Assembly: GCA_015680685.1 (NCBI GenBank)
Contig: MNCI01002155.1
Span: 192,703 to 235,106 of the forward strand
Origin: Gnetum montanum
Taxonomy: Eukaryota > Streptophyta > Gnetopsida > Gnetales > Gnetaceae
Direction: 5' to 3'
Length of the DNA stretch: 42,404 bases
Positions 1 through 11,700 of this stretch are shown here, piece after piece. A model generated the notes under the pieces. That model did no database searches. It had not been told where the DNA came from and worked only from the letters and a program-made list of their open reading frames with translations. A program made the translations under genes and the position numbers. The number at the start of each line of letters is the position of its first letter. Positions within the stretch are counted from its first letter, which is position 1.

Positions 1-16
1 ACCTCACCACTCATCA
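1..16 (+). repeat. 3' end of the 5' LTR of gypsy element E1
   Basis: The first bases of the window, ending in TCA, match the end of the full LTR at 5525-6329, where the same string ACCTCACCACTCA is followed by ATCATCA. The rest of this LTR lies outside the window. A primer binding site follows after one base. Confidence 0.7.
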
Positions 17-17
17 T

Positions 18-35
18 TGGCACCGTTGCTGGGGA
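18..35 (+). promoter_or_regulatory. Primer binding site (tRNA-Asp type) of E1
   Basis: The 18 bases TGGCACCGTTGCTGGGGA match the common plant gypsy primer site TGGCGCCGTTGCCGGGGA, complementary to the 3' end of tRNA-Asp, with two mismatches. Both mismatches are CpG to CpA/TpG changes, the pattern left by deamination of methylated cytosine. The site lies one base after the LTR end, as expected. Confidence 0.75.
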
Positions 36-132
36 CTTAGTTGTTTGTGTGCTACATAGAACATAGGAGATCATCCATATCATTGGGAAGCTAGAACGAA
101 CCCTTAGGGTTGATCAAAAGAAAAATAAGATA

Positions 133-2045
133 ATGGTAAACAGCACACTGAACAAGACTAAAATGTCTTCTTCTTCGCAAAAAAGCACTTCTCCACCTAG
201 GACCAACACAAGAGATAGTCGGCAGCACAACACACGTAACCAAGATCTGCCAGTTCCTCAACAATTCCATGTGGTATATATTCATCATGATGAATATGTA
301 CCTGAATTTACCTTTATTCTCCATCAAGATGAACAACTGCGTCGGAGAGACTTGGAGGATAACATAGTGTTGCCACCAGATCGAGTAGTTCCCAACATGC
401 TCCTTCATGCTCTTGCACAAATAGGCATGTCACAGTTATATGCGGAATATGTTACATGTGATTATGACACAAGGGATTACCATCCCATAGAAGCGCAATG
501 TCAAAGGGACTTGCGATAGGAGAGATACTCTACATCGTTGAAGGGCAAAGGACCTCATAATGCTCCACCTGTGTCTTAAGAGAAATTAAGGGTGGTGAAC
601 CTATTTCAATAGGTTCTCCACAAAATGATGTTCCCCCTCCTAAAAATGGTTAGGAGGTGGTGTATCAGAACCTCCACTCCATGATTCACAATCCTGGTTC
701 TGATCCCCATGAACACCAAGTGTTCAACGAGGGAACACAAACACATGATAAGGACGAGCAGTCTGATCGTGATCACGATTGGGGCCAAGAACACCGAAGA
801 GAAGGTAGGAAATATATTCATGGTGATGGTTCTCCTTATCCTTCACCTTCATCATCACATTCACCCTCTCCTTCAGTGTCAGGATGCAGTCATAAGGAAC
901 CTAACCGTGAGGGCAAAGGTAAATAGAGTGAGAAACCTCGATGAGAGAGTTGAGAGCAAGGATGAGGGCACTCTAGAGAATTAGGACATGGAAGAAGGGA
1001 GAGTAGGGAACTACATAGACATCATAGATGCTATGAAAGAAATGACCATGAAGAACCCCTACTCACAATCCAAAGCATGTTAAATATCACGGAGTCCGTA
1101 AGAATTCCCACAAGGCATCAAAAAGATAGCAGGATCAAGAGGTTAGACATGAATAATATCCCATGATTTGAGGGGGGATACAATGCTGATCCTCAGAACC
1201 ACTTACAAGCATTTCACGATGCATGTGCCTTGCATAATATCAAGAACGAATGGAAAAAACTAAAGTTGTTCCCAACGATACTAGTAAAAGAAGCGGAAAG
1301 CTGGTACTGGTCCTTAGAATTGAAATCCATTCGAAGGTGGAGTATGATGCTAGAACTATTTAATGATAAGTATCAAACGTACTCCTAGGTGTACAACCTA
1401 TGAAAGAAAATCCAAGTATGGAAGCAAGGAAGTCATGAACCCTTGGATGTTTCCATGGGTCGATATTATGCACTATTACATCCTTGCCCGGGCCATGGTT
1501 ACTCGTAGTAGGATCAACTGCGCCATCTCATAGATGGACTTAGGCATGAAACCAGGAGAACCCTTAGAACATATGCCCAAGGGAGATTATTAGAGCTTAG
1601 GTCCCATCAGGTCCATAGATTGCTGGAGTAAGTAGCCAAGGAAGAAGGGGAGCTACGTAAGAGAGAAAGTGCAGAAGAGTACAACTATGATCCTTCCCTT
1701 CGAAAAAGGGGAGTGAGATTCTGTGAAGAGGGGGAAGAGTCACCACTTGAAGATTTGGTGCATAGGAAAGCCTTGCCACTACAAAAATTAACAATAGAAG
1801 TGTTGGCAAATGTAGACCAAATGTGGGACTCCCTAGATAGTAGATTTGAAACCGTTCTCAAAATTGTAGAGGAGTCTAAGGAGTGAGGTAGTGATTATGA
1901 AAAAAAGAAAAAGAGGGACATGGACCATGCATGTAACAAAGGTAAGGGTAAAATGGCCATTACCAAAGAGGTTGTGGATTCTGATATGGAAAATGATGGT
2001 GGATGTGAGATATGCTAATAAGACCATCCTACGGGATGTTGCCCA
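133..2045 (+). pseudogene. gag: gag of gypsy element E1 (decayed)
   Basis: Gag forms the particle that packages retrotransposon RNA. A start codon at 133 opens 128 codons before a stop at 517-519. Coding character then continues in several frames. Around 1141-1390 a Retrotrans_gag-type core is readable (FEGGYNADPQNHLQAFHDAC, later EAESWYWSLE). Near 2005-2045 a zinc-knuckle remnant has the spacing C-x2-C-x3-H-x4-C (CEIC, then HPTG, then C). Several stop codons and frame changes make it non-functional. The order gag then protease, and the match to the second copy at 6330-7490, support the call. Exact exon-like limits cannot be given because of the decay. Confidence 0.75.
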
Positions 2046-2695
2046 GTAATCTCACACCTACAGGAGTCTTGGGTGTATGCACTCAACCCATGACTTAACA
2101 AATAGTAAGCACCATGATGATTACCTTATCCCCAAGGTAACCCAAGGTAGTTCCACCAACCTTTAACTTATTATCCAAGTGGAACTCCATCACAACCTAT
2201 TGAGTAACACCAAAAGTGGCAATACCCACAGTCATGGGGGATGCCATTGCCATAACAATAATACCCTTACCGGCAACTAGATCCATATGGCTATTATGTG
2301 CAGCAGCCAATCTCTCCATGTGACTCTGTTGGTCACATGACACCACAACGTCACTACCAAGATCAGGAGTATTATAGAACTCCTTCTCCTAGGAGAGACA
2401 ATCCATAGACATACCATCCTCCAAACCCATATGCAACTCTCACATTGATAGCTCCATTACCACCCACTCCAACAATGCAAGGGGAACTCCCACTCAACCA
2501 CAATAATGCAATGCTACGAGAGCTATAAACCTTCAACCCACTGTTGGTTCAGACAACCACATAAAGAGAAGACCTTTCTTTAGAACCAACAGTCCAACCA
2601 AGCTATCACAACCATAAGCGGTTAAGCCTCCAAATGCTTCTCCATCAAATAAGGCTTTAGAGCTCCCTTCAAACCAAAAACAAAGCTCAACGCAC
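2046..2695 (+). other. E1 gag-to-protease spacer, decayed
   Basis: This stretch matches the equivalent part of the second element (about 7490-8150). It is rich in proline and glutamine codons when read in the gag frame, with many stops. It probably encoded the low-complexity linker between the Gag zinc knuckle and the protease. No separate gene is seen. Confidence 0.5.
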
Positions 2696-3238
2696 ATGGT
2701 TATGTTAACACATGCCATCATTGACTGGATTAAGGAGGGCCACCTTCCCAGGAAATTCTCTGATTTTGGAAGCCCTTTAATCTATCTCCAAGTCATTAGG
2801 AATGAACCATGTAAAGCTCTTCTGGACTCAGGTTCTGGAGTCAACTTAATATCACAAGAGACGTATAAAGCCTGGAACCTACCTCCACTAAAGAAGAGCA
2901 ATATTTTCTTAGAGCTGGTTGACCAGTCCATCACTGTTCCCTTGGGACTGGTGGAGGACATTGTTACCACTATGTGTGGGTGGTCATACCCAGCTGATTT
3001 TCTAGTGATACAAGTAAATAATGACAAAGGGGACTTCCCAATAATAATGGGAAGGGCATGGCTAAGTACCATAAACACATGCCTAGGAATCCATGATCTT
3101 TCCCTGGAAATATCTAAGGAAAAAACTTTTGGGAAGATCAAAAGGAAGAAAGTTCCATGCATCACATACAGTGATACAGGGTGTGATTACGTACAGGAAT
3201 GTTCAACATTGCCTGCATGCAACCGGTGTATTCTATAA
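2696..3238 (+). pseudogene. Retropepsin (aspartic protease) of E1
   Basis: The 180-codon open stretch encodes a pepsin-like retroviral-type protease that would cut the Gag-Pol polyprotein. The active-site block reads CKALLDSGSGVNLIS, with the catalytic DSG intact, and a later block IIMGRAWLST corresponds to the family's I-I-x-G-R-x-W-L end motif. The first codons of this frame are coding as well, because the homologous part of E2 continues upstream, so 2696 is only the first ATG and not a true start. It is the best preserved part of E1. No reverse transcriptase follows, which makes the element non-autonomous. Confidence 0.8.
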
Positions 3239-3439
3239 ATTAACATACACAAGTGCCTATATGTAGCAACCACACAACAAGAAGACACCTAGTGGTTGAT
3301 AGCTGATCAGGAGAGCAACTCACCAACATGCATGGAACTAACTGGGGGAATGACTTGCATCCATGTCGAAAGCATAGATGCACTGGAGCAAGAGTGTTGC
3401 CAACTTCCAACCCTTAACTTGAAAACATCAATAGGGGGA

Positions 3440-3500
3440 AGTTGGAAATTCCTAAAAAATTCAAACAAGCACTCCGATAAAAGATTATTGGTCAATATGC
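3440..3500 (+). other. Junction where RT, RNase H and integrase are missing in E1
   Basis: Left of about 3480 the sequence (GGAAGTTGGAAATTCCTAAA) matches E2 near 8905. Right of it (GGTCAATATGCAACAAACTA) matches E2 near 11708, after its integrase. About 2.75 kb of pol present in E2 is therefore absent here, at one point. The flanks on both sides remain collinear with E2. Confidence 0.75.
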
Positions 3501-3569
3501 AACAAACTAAACCTTATCATGAATCTAGAATGGTCAATGCACATAACACATCGGAGAAAAGATGACCTC

Positions 3570-5515
3570 ACTCATTATTTCGGATCTCCCCCTTCTAACT
3601 TAGTCATAGGGGAGATGGCCACCTATGCTGATCAATCAAGGCCCTCAATACCTTTTTAAGTTTTTGTTTTACACATATTTGTTTTGCAAATTTCTTTAAC
3701 TTTTCTTATTTTTTTTTTGCAACATCGTTTATACTCTTTTATTTCTTTGTGTCTTTATTTATTTTGTTAGATTCGTCACCTAATAAGTGCTCCTGATGCT
3801 GGTATGAACTGTATTCTATTGATTACCAATGTTTGGTTTTTACCTTTGAGTTATAATGTTGATACTAAGGTATGGTTCTTTTGATATAACAGGTAATGAG
3901 TCCACGTCATCCATGCATCCATGAATTTCTATGGTCTCTCTTGGCTTGGAACTATACAGTGCCTTTCCTGCAATAATAAGAACTATCAACGAATTGGTGA
4001 TTGTGCATTTCTCAAACTAAGGAAGGACTCAAGGATTGAAGAGGGTGTGACTTCAAGGGGATTTGATGCATTGGTGCTGGCCATTCTCTTGGGTGCTTGG
4101 ATGTCTTCTTCTTGAGTTTTTCTTACCATTCCGATACTACTCCATTATCGGGAAGCTAAGCCAATAAAAATAATAAGTCTTTGCATGGTGTGGTTCTCAC
4201 ACAAAACACAAAAAAAAAAAAAAAAAAAAACAAACAGTGAGAATTCAAAGCACACCCCTTAGATGAAATAATCATCTGGGCTACAAGCACTAGTTATGGA
4301 ACTAAACAAACATGTTCCCTCTAACTAAGGCCCTTTCTTGCTTCCTACTTTCTCCTTTTTTCATTTCGTTGGAATGGTGGTGACTCTTTGGTGAAAGCAT
4401 TCTTGCTACTTCAAGTGGATGGATTGGCAAAGTGTATTAATGCGAAGTCACTGAATGTGGATTGTTTGAGGCTAGATTTGGAATGAGATCTACTAAGTCG
4501 CATTAACCATTAATACACAAAGGGCTGTACACCATCTTATTCTTGAGACTCTATTCCATTCTCTTCTTTCCATCATTCTTTCTCCATTTCGACCTCATTG
4601 CCGGTTGTATCAATAGTCCATATTTTGGTTGATGCATTGTTTTTTTTTGGTAAACTCTTGTGGTTAAGACTTTAACTCTTGTTTTCAAATGGCATTTTTA
4701 GAGCCTACAAACTCTTTGAATGTAGGATTGTTAGGGCATTAAGGGCATGAGCCTGCTTTGGGGAGGACCCACTGGCATTCCTATTTGATGCATCACTTAA
4801 CTTCTTTCCCTTAAACATCTTTGCAGTCACCATTTATTTTTTTCATTTCCATCTCTGACATCCATTTCATCGGTGTTACAGTTGTTTTTTTTTCTCCATA
4901 TTTCTTATTCCTTATTTTTTTCCATTCTATCGCTATCAGAGGTTCGCTCTTAGTCATGGGGGTCCTGGTCCACTTTTTTCAATTTTTTCTTAACCCCTAC
5001 ACCTTGGGTAGTCACTAGTGTTATATCTCCAAAATCTGCATTAACCATATTACAACTCAACCAATGGACCGTACACTGAGGCAAGGTATCAATTTCATTG
5101 CGATTCATTTACCCTTGCTAATTTAAGATTGTGTTGTGTGTGTAGATGGTAATCATACACCAACGGATTGGATTCGGAGGGAACACTTGGAATGGACTAA
5201 TGCTGGAGCAGTTATGCAAGGAATAAGATTGATGGCGCGGTTATGGATGGACAACGGAAGGCGCAATCTTGGCATTGGTAGTAGTAGACTTCTTCTTTTC
5301 TCTCTCTTGCTCTCTCTCTTCTCTCTCAGCTACCAAATAAGCCTAGATGTCAAATGTCTATAGTGTTCACTCTTGTTGTCATGAACACTAATATTGTCAT
5401 GTGTTGTAATGATGATCCATTCACATGTCACCCCATTCACCATTAGTATCATTTAAGTCAATAATCCCATACCTTCCCAATATTTTGTAACTCGAGGACA
5501 AGTTTTCATTCAGTC
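3570..5515 (+). other. 3' non-coding region of E1
   Basis: No gene is supported here. The stretch aligns in pieces with E2 11800-13650, for example the shared words around AAAGCACACCCCTTAGA (4247 and 12595) and CTTTGCATGGTGTGGTTC (4171 and 12511). It is T-rich, with a 21-base A run at 4210-4230. The coiled-coil ORF of E2 has no clear counterpart; only the last 150 bases before the polypurine tract match E2 again. Confidence 0.6.
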
Positions 5516-5524
5516 ATGGGGGTA
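5516..5524 (+). promoter_or_regulatory. Polypurine tract of E1
   Basis: ATGGGGGTA lies directly before the LTR start TGATGAG. The same CATGGGGGTATGATGAG string occurs at 16989-17005 in E2. This is where plus-strand DNA synthesis of an LTR element is primed. Confidence 0.65.
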
Positions 5525-6329
5525 TGATGAGCCGCGATATCGCGTATGCGATATCGCAACCCATCGCAATGTCTATAAATAAGAGGCAACTTTCCTTGTT
5601 TTAGGCATCTAGACTTAGACCCTTAGCCAAACTATAGCAGTTTTACCATTCCAGAGTTAGAATAATTTCCATGTGTCCGCAGTAGGAGTCTTAAAGTGAA
5701 CAGATCTTTATTCAAGCAAATTGTACCTGAGCACATATTTGTGTATGGAAATAAAGACGAACTTTTTGATAAACCTTGCAGCATGTGGACTAAGCTAAAT
5801 AGGAATTAATTATCATTAAATGTTTAAATGCTTTCCTAGATAATTAAATCTCTCTCAACCCTTGACTCTCCTAGTTAAGTGCATTCAGTACGACCGCTTC
5901 AAGCACGTGTGTAACGCTTGATAACCTAGTAACGAGTAGCGTTTGGTAATCCCAGCAGTGTTGCACTGGTTCAAAGTGTGTGCGGCAAGTGGGAATGAAT
6001 ATTGGTGCTAGGACAATTAGAACTTAGTTAGTGAATAGTTAGTGAAAGTTAGTCACTTAGTTCTCTTCACCTTCCCCTATTAGCATAAGACATTAAAAAG
6101 ATAAAATATATAAAAATCATGTACCTCAAGCTTACTTAACCATACAATCGTGATAATACAAGTAAGTTTGGGATGACAATACAAGTAAGTTTGGGAAGAT
6201 AATGATTGACTAACCTTAAGTGTTCCATTAAGGTGCGTAAGCACTTAGTCCTTGGAGTTAGACTGGATCGCACGTGAGATGCTTGTATTCATATGGTTGA
6301 GTGTAGGGGTACCTCACCACTCAATCATC
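5525..6329 (+). repeat. 3' LTR of gypsy element E1
   Basis: The repeat begins TGATGAG after a polypurine tract and ends CTCAATCATCA. Its end matches the LTR fragment at 1-16, and a long part matches the reverse-strand LTR at 25845-26897. A TATA box (TATAAATA) lies at 5574-5581, only 49 bases from the LTR start, so U3 is very short. Two copies of the palindrome GCGATATCGC sit just upstream of it. At 6330 the sequence switches directly to the middle of E2's gag. Confidence 0.75.
5534..5581 (+). promoter_or_regulatory. LTR promoter with twin GCGATATCGC palindromes and TATA box
   Basis: The 10-base perfect palindrome GCGATATCGC occurs at 5534-5543 and 5548-5557, separated by GTAT. The TATAAATA box follows at 5574-5581. 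Two copies in tandem directly upstream of a TATA box suggest a binding site for a dimeric regulator; that role is inference. Confidence 0.55.
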
Positions 6330-7490
6330 ATGGTGGTTACAATCCTTTTCCTTCTTTGTCCTCTTCATTTGGTTCAACTTCTTGCTCTAAATTTGAGTAG
6401 AATCGCAAATGATGGGATAACAATGATAATTGTAGAGACCACCATGAACAAAGGGATGGTAGAGGACATCACAGGTATCATTGAGATCATGATGATGAAC
6501 CTCTACTGGTCATTTGAAATATGCTCAACATCATAGAGGCTATCATAATTTCTACTAGGCATGTGAAAGATAGTTGAATCAAGAGGCTAGACATGAACAC
6601 TATTCCCAGATTTGAGGGGGATATAGTTTAGATCATCAAATGCATTCACAAGCCTTTCACAATGTTTGTGCCTTAAAAAATATTAAAAATGATTAGCAAA
6701 AGCTCAAGTTGTTCCCCAAAATACTCATCAAGAAAGTGGAAAGCTAGTATTGATCTTTGGAACTAGAATCAATCTATCGATGGAGTACAATGCTAGAACT
6801 ATTTAATGATAAGTATTAGACATACTCTATAGTGTCAAACCTACAAAGGCAAATATAAGGCTGGAAAAAGAAACACATGAACTATTGGATGCTACCATGG
6901 GTAGATATTATTCATTATTACACTAATTCCTTGGCCATGGTTACTCTCAATAGGAATAGCTTTGCCATATCATAGATGGGCTTTGCTTAGAAACACAAAG
7001 AACCCTTAGGATCTATGCCCAAGGAAGACTATTAGAATTAAGAGCCCATTAGATGCAAAGGTTGATAGAGTAGGTAGAAAAATAGGAAGGAGAGTTGAGA
7101 AAATAAGAAAGTATAGAAGAATATAACAAGGACCCTTCCATTAGAAAGAAGGAGGTCTACTTTTATGATAGTAAGGAGAAGTCACCTCTTGATGTGGTGG
7201 TGTAATGGAAAACCTTTCTAGTCCAAAAATAGAAATTCAGCTAAGTAGATAAAATGTGGGATTCATTGGATAAAAAATTTCAAGCTACTCTAAAATTGCA
7301 GAAGAATCAAAAGAGTAGAGTAGTCATCATGATTGCAGGAGGTGAATAGAAGCTGAACGTGCCTACCAAAGGGATAAGGATAGAGTTGTTGCAGTAGAAG
7401 AAGTTGTGGAGACTGAATCAAATAATGATGATGGGTGTGACATTTTCCACTATGAACATCCTAAGGGAAGTTGCCCTATTGTGTCACACT
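6330..7490 (+). pseudogene. gag: gag of gypsy element E2 (5' truncated, decayed)
   Basis: This is the second copy of the gag seen in E1. It starts at the equivalent of E1 position about 820, right where E1's 3' LTR ends, so its first 800 bases lie elsewhere, presumably left of E1. The core block AGGCTAGACATGAACACTAT at about 6580 matches E1 near 1140. The zinc-knuckle remnant at about 7438-7480 reads CDIFHYEHPKGSCP, with its second cysteine replaced by phenylalanine. Many stop codons are present. Confidence 0.7.
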
Positions 7491-8149
7491 TATAGGAATC
7501 TAGGCTATATGCTATGAATCCATGACTATCAAAAAGGAAAACACCCAAAAGATTACCTTATCCTCAAGGTAATCCCAGGTAGTTTCATGACCTTATTATT
7601 CAAGTGGAACTCCACCATAATCATATGAGCAATATTAGCAGTGGCAACAACCACAGTCATGAGGGATGCCACCACCATGGCAACACTATCCTTACAAGTA
7701 TCTAAATCTATATGGATACTATGTTTAGCAATCTCTATCTCCATGTGACTCTTCCAATTACGTTTCTCTTTTCTAGCATCACTACCACCCTCTGGAATAT
7801 CACTGAACTCATTCTCCAACTCCTAGAGGGGATGCTATATTCCATCCATACCCTCCTCATGTGTCTACACCTATTCCTCCACCCTCAACATAGCTACTAT
7901 CTACTCCATCCATGTAGGATGAGCTTTTAGCCTAACTGTAACTACATAATGCTACAAGGGCCATTAATCTACAATGGTTAATCAACTAAAGGGTTTGAAA
8001 CCTACATCTTACAAACAAACATTCTTTTGATCCAACAACCCTCCAAAGCCCTCAAAAACTCATGCTGCTGGTCATCCTTCTACGTCCTCATTCTATGCAA
8101 GTCATCAAATCAAGAGTCCTTCACACCACATGCCTCCAAAGATCCACAC

Positions 8150-8670
8150 TGTTATGTTAACTCATGCCATACCTGAATGGACTTGGGCTAGCAACCTTCC
8201 CAAGAAATTAGCTGATCCTTGAAGTCCACTTATCTATTTGTAGATTACTGGGAATGAACCATGCAAAGCTCTTCTAGATTCATGTTTTGGTGTTAATCTA
8301 ATTTCTTATGAGATGTATACTGCCTAGAACCTACTGCTTCTCAAGAAGAGAAATATTAGATTAAAATTGGCAGACCAGCCCATCACTATTCCATTGGGAT
8401 GGGTAGAAGATATTGTGACCACTATTTATGGGTGGTCTTATATTGCCAATTTTATAGTAATCAAAATTAAGAATTGCAAGGGGGATTTTTTAAATCATTA
8501 TGGGAAGGGTGTGGCTAAGTACTACTGATGAAAAAATGGGCATCAAAGATCTTTCCCTAGAAATTTCTAAGGAAAATACATTTAGAAAGATTGAGAAGGA
8601 ATGAGTTCCATGCATTGCGTACAACGATACAGGGTGAAATTGCATGTAGAAACTTTGGTTTGTGAAAAGA
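8150..8670 (+). pseudogene. Retropepsin of E2 (decayed)
   Basis: This is homologous to the E1 protease at 2696-3238. The active-site block near 8265 reads CKALLDSCFGVNLIS, so the catalytic glycine of DSG has become cysteine, and stops occur after TYEMYTA and elsewhere. The frame changes again near 8490. It is non-functional, but it fixes the position of pol, which follows. Confidence 0.7.
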
Positions 8671-8889
8671 GCATCCATTTTTTCATGTAGGTAGTATGCA
8701 AATGAGGTAGATATTCAAAGGTGCTTGTATGCAACAACCACAAAATAGGAGGATACCTAGTGGTTGACAGCTAATCTTAGAAGTAGCACACTTTGCATGG
8801 AACTTGCTAAGAGCCTAACATGTGCTTCTGTTGAAGGCATGGATGAACTAGAGTAAGTTCATCACCAACTCTTTGATGATGCAAATGAT

Positions 8890-9990
8890 GATATCTATTG
8901 GAAAGAGTTGGAAATCCCTAAAAATTTTAAATAAGAGCTCTTATATTTGAAAAATCTACCTATAGGCATGGAGTATGCATTTTTTAAACACAACAAGTCG
9001 GTAATCATCAATGCTAATCTTACTCTTGAAAAAAAATGGATGCTATTGAGGGTGGTGAACAAATGGCTAACAACCTTTGCTTGGTCCTATCATGAACTCA
9101 TAGGGATTGATCTTAGGATATGTCAGCATTGTATCCACACTAATTCAGCCATGAAGCCAAAGAGGTAGCTACAGTGATGATTGAACTCCAAATTGAGTAG
9201 ATCATCAAAATGAAATCGAATAAATCCTTAAGGAGGGATTTATCTATCCCATTGCAGATAGTGAGTGAGTTAGTCCACTCATGATTATGCTAAGGAAAGA
9301 TGGCAAGTTGTGGATCTGCCTTAACTTCTAACTATTGAATATGGAAACATTCAAAGATTACTTTCTATTGCCATTTGTAGATCAAGTATTGGACACTATA
9401 TTTTGGCATTGCTATTATAGATTTTTGGATGGTTATAGTGGCTATAACGAAACCCAGATCGCACTAGAGAATTAGGCCAAAACAACATTCATGAGTTCTT
9501 GGGGGACTTTTGCATATCAGAAAATGCCTTTTGTTCTATGTAATGCTCCTACAATATTCCAATGCTTGGTCTTAAGAATTTTTTAGCAACAAATTGGTAG
9601 TGGGATGGAAGTCTTCATGGATGACTTCTCCACCTATGGCACCACATATGGGCAAGCCTTGGATCACCTTGAGAAAGTGCTTAAAAGGTGTGTGGAGACA
9701 AATCTTTGGCTCAATTGGTAGAAGAGCCATTTAATGGTCCAAGAGGGCATTTTATTGGGGCACAAAATTTATTAGGAAGGGATTGAAGTGGACCCTAAAA
9801 AGATAAGGGTCATCTAAGGAATAACTAGCCAACCAGAAATCATTAAAGATGTTTGGTCATTCCTTAGACACATCGGCTACTACCAAAGTTTTCTAGAGAA
9901 TTTTTTTAAGATCTCAACATCATTGGTCAAGCTTACAAAGAAAGAAGGTCCATTCATCTAGACCAAGGAATATGAAAACTAGAGCCTCAA
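8890..9990 (+). pseudogene. Reverse transcriptase of E2 (Ty3/gypsy)
   Basis: Reverse transcriptase copies element RNA into DNA. Typical blocks are readable in order: IYPIADSE then VSPLMIM (9237-9290) with a stop where tryptophan is expected, RKDGKLWIC, then KMPFVLCNAPTIFQ (about 9520). The catalytic box is FMDDF at 9614-9628, the usual gypsy form being YMDDF, so both catalytic aspartates remain. LGHKI follows near 9757. Many in-frame stops, mostly TAG and TGA at expected Gln or Trp positions, inactivate it. Confidence 0.85.
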
Positions 9991-9999
9991 GTAGAAGCT

Positions 10000-10450
10000 C
10001 ATAGAGACTCCAATTCTACAAGCACCTAACTGGTCTAGATTATTTCATATAATGATAGATGCATCAAATTATGTCTTGGAGCCATGCTTACATAGTTGGA
10101 CAATAATAAATGTGCATATTACATACATTGCCCAAGTCAAAGCATTGTGGATGTACAATTGAATTACATCATAATGTAGAAAGAAGTCATGGTGGTGGTG
10201 TATGCTCTAGAGAAGTTTAGGCACTATGTGCTTGGATACGAAGTGTTTGTGCACATTGACCACATTGCCATTCGCTTTTTCATGAATAAGCCAATGGTGA
10301 GCCCTTGTATCATATGGTGTTTGGTGATCTTATAGGAGCATGATCTTACAATGATAGATCAAAAGGGGACTGAGAATGCAGTCATTGGTCACTTGTCTTG
10401 GTTACAATGGGATAACAAAGAGGAGGAGAGCCTACTCTCTAACTAATTTC
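10000..10450 (+). pseudogene. RNase H of E2
   Basis: RNase H removes the RNA strand of the hybrid. MIDASNYVLE (from about 10048) carries the first catalytic Asp. EVMVVVYALEKFRHYVLG (from about 10185) and VHIDH (from about 10252) follow the gypsy RNase H order. The linker TMIDQKGTENAVIGHLSW then leads to integrase. Internal stops are present. Confidence 0.75.
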
Positions 10451-10599
10451 TTGATGAACTTCCCTTTATAGGTGCAATAAATGAACAAGTGCCCAATGAA
10501 CTAAAATGGTATGATGGCATCCTCACTTGTCTTCTCACTCAAGAGATGTCACAAGATCTAGATTATAGGAAGAAACAATAGTTTCTTCACCAACTCAAA

Positions 10600-11700
10600 T
10601 GCTTTATGGAAATCAATGAACACCTTTACAAGGTTTGCGTCAATGGCCTAGTTCGTTGGTGTGTACCTGATGTTGAACAATTATGTGTTCTCTAGGATGC
10701 TCATGAGGGTCCTTGTGGGCTTCACTATGTTGGAAAATTCATGGCTATTAAGATCCTGATGGCAGGGTGTTATTGGCCAACCATCTTCAAGGACATCCAC
10801 CAATTTGTTCATTATTATGAACGCTATCAAAGAGATGATGGGATGAACACTTGAATGGAGGAACCTCAATTGTGGATTCAACCACTGGAATCCTTCAACA
10901 TCTGAGGCATTGAATTCATGGATTCCATCATGCCCATGTTAAATGAAAAGGTGCACATACTTGTTGGCATTGATCAAAATGGGTGGAAGTAGCATCCATC
11001 ATTGGTTGTACATCATCTATTGTTGCATGGTTTGTACAAAAAAATGTTGTTAATAGGTTTGAGATGCCACGTGTGCTAATTTCTGAAAATGGAACCTATT
11101 TTACAAGCACTACCTTTCAAAAGCTTATGCAACACTTTGGGGTTGAACATAAACTAACAACACCCTACCATCCCCAAGCCAATGGTCAAGAAGAAGTTAC
11201 TAATAAGGACATCATGAAGATATTGATGAGAACTGTTAGCAAATATAGGAGAGACTAGAGCACAAAACTAAATAATGTCCTCTGGGAATATTGCACAACA
11301 TGGAAACTTTCTATAGGATACTCTTCTTATTAGTTAGTGTATGAAAAATTACCAACTCTACCTATCCAATCTGAGCTTTGTACACTTTCAACAGCTTGTG
11401 ACTTGGACCTTAATCTTAGCCTAGCACAAAAAGAAAGATTAATCAACCTAAATGTATTAGATGAAAATCAATTGGTAGTCCTATCTTTGAATGAAATGCA
11501 CAAGGCATTTAATAAAAAGCATTGTTACCTTAGAATATGGAAAGTAAAATTTCAACTTGGAGACAAAGTCCTCTACTAGAACCCCACACATGTACCTCAA
11601 AAGACAAAGTTCCAAACATTGTGGGAGGGGCCTTATGTGATCTACTAAACCTTTCCTTTTGGGTCCATGCTAATCTACAAACCTGAAAGCCCAAACAAGA
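10600..11700 (+). pseudogene. Integrase of E2
   Basis: Integrase inserts the DNA copy. The N-terminal zinc-binding block near 10695-10830 keeps histidines (DAHEGPCGLHYVGKF) but both cysteines of the last CxxC are tyrosines (HYYERYQR), each a G-to-A change. The core keeps ISENGTYF (about 11077), with Glu in place of the usual catalytic Asp, and HPQANGQEE (about 11170) with the last catalytic Glu. 11337-11579 is the C-terminal part. The end, VNMQQVKPCHEP at about 11708, matches the piece retained in E1 at 3490. Confidence 0.85.

Noticed and set aside
5136-5363. Open frame of 75 codons before the E1 polypurine tract
   Set aside because: It might be a leftover of the additional ORF, but I could match it neither to E2 14000-16733 nor to a domain; the end is a CTCT low-complexity run.
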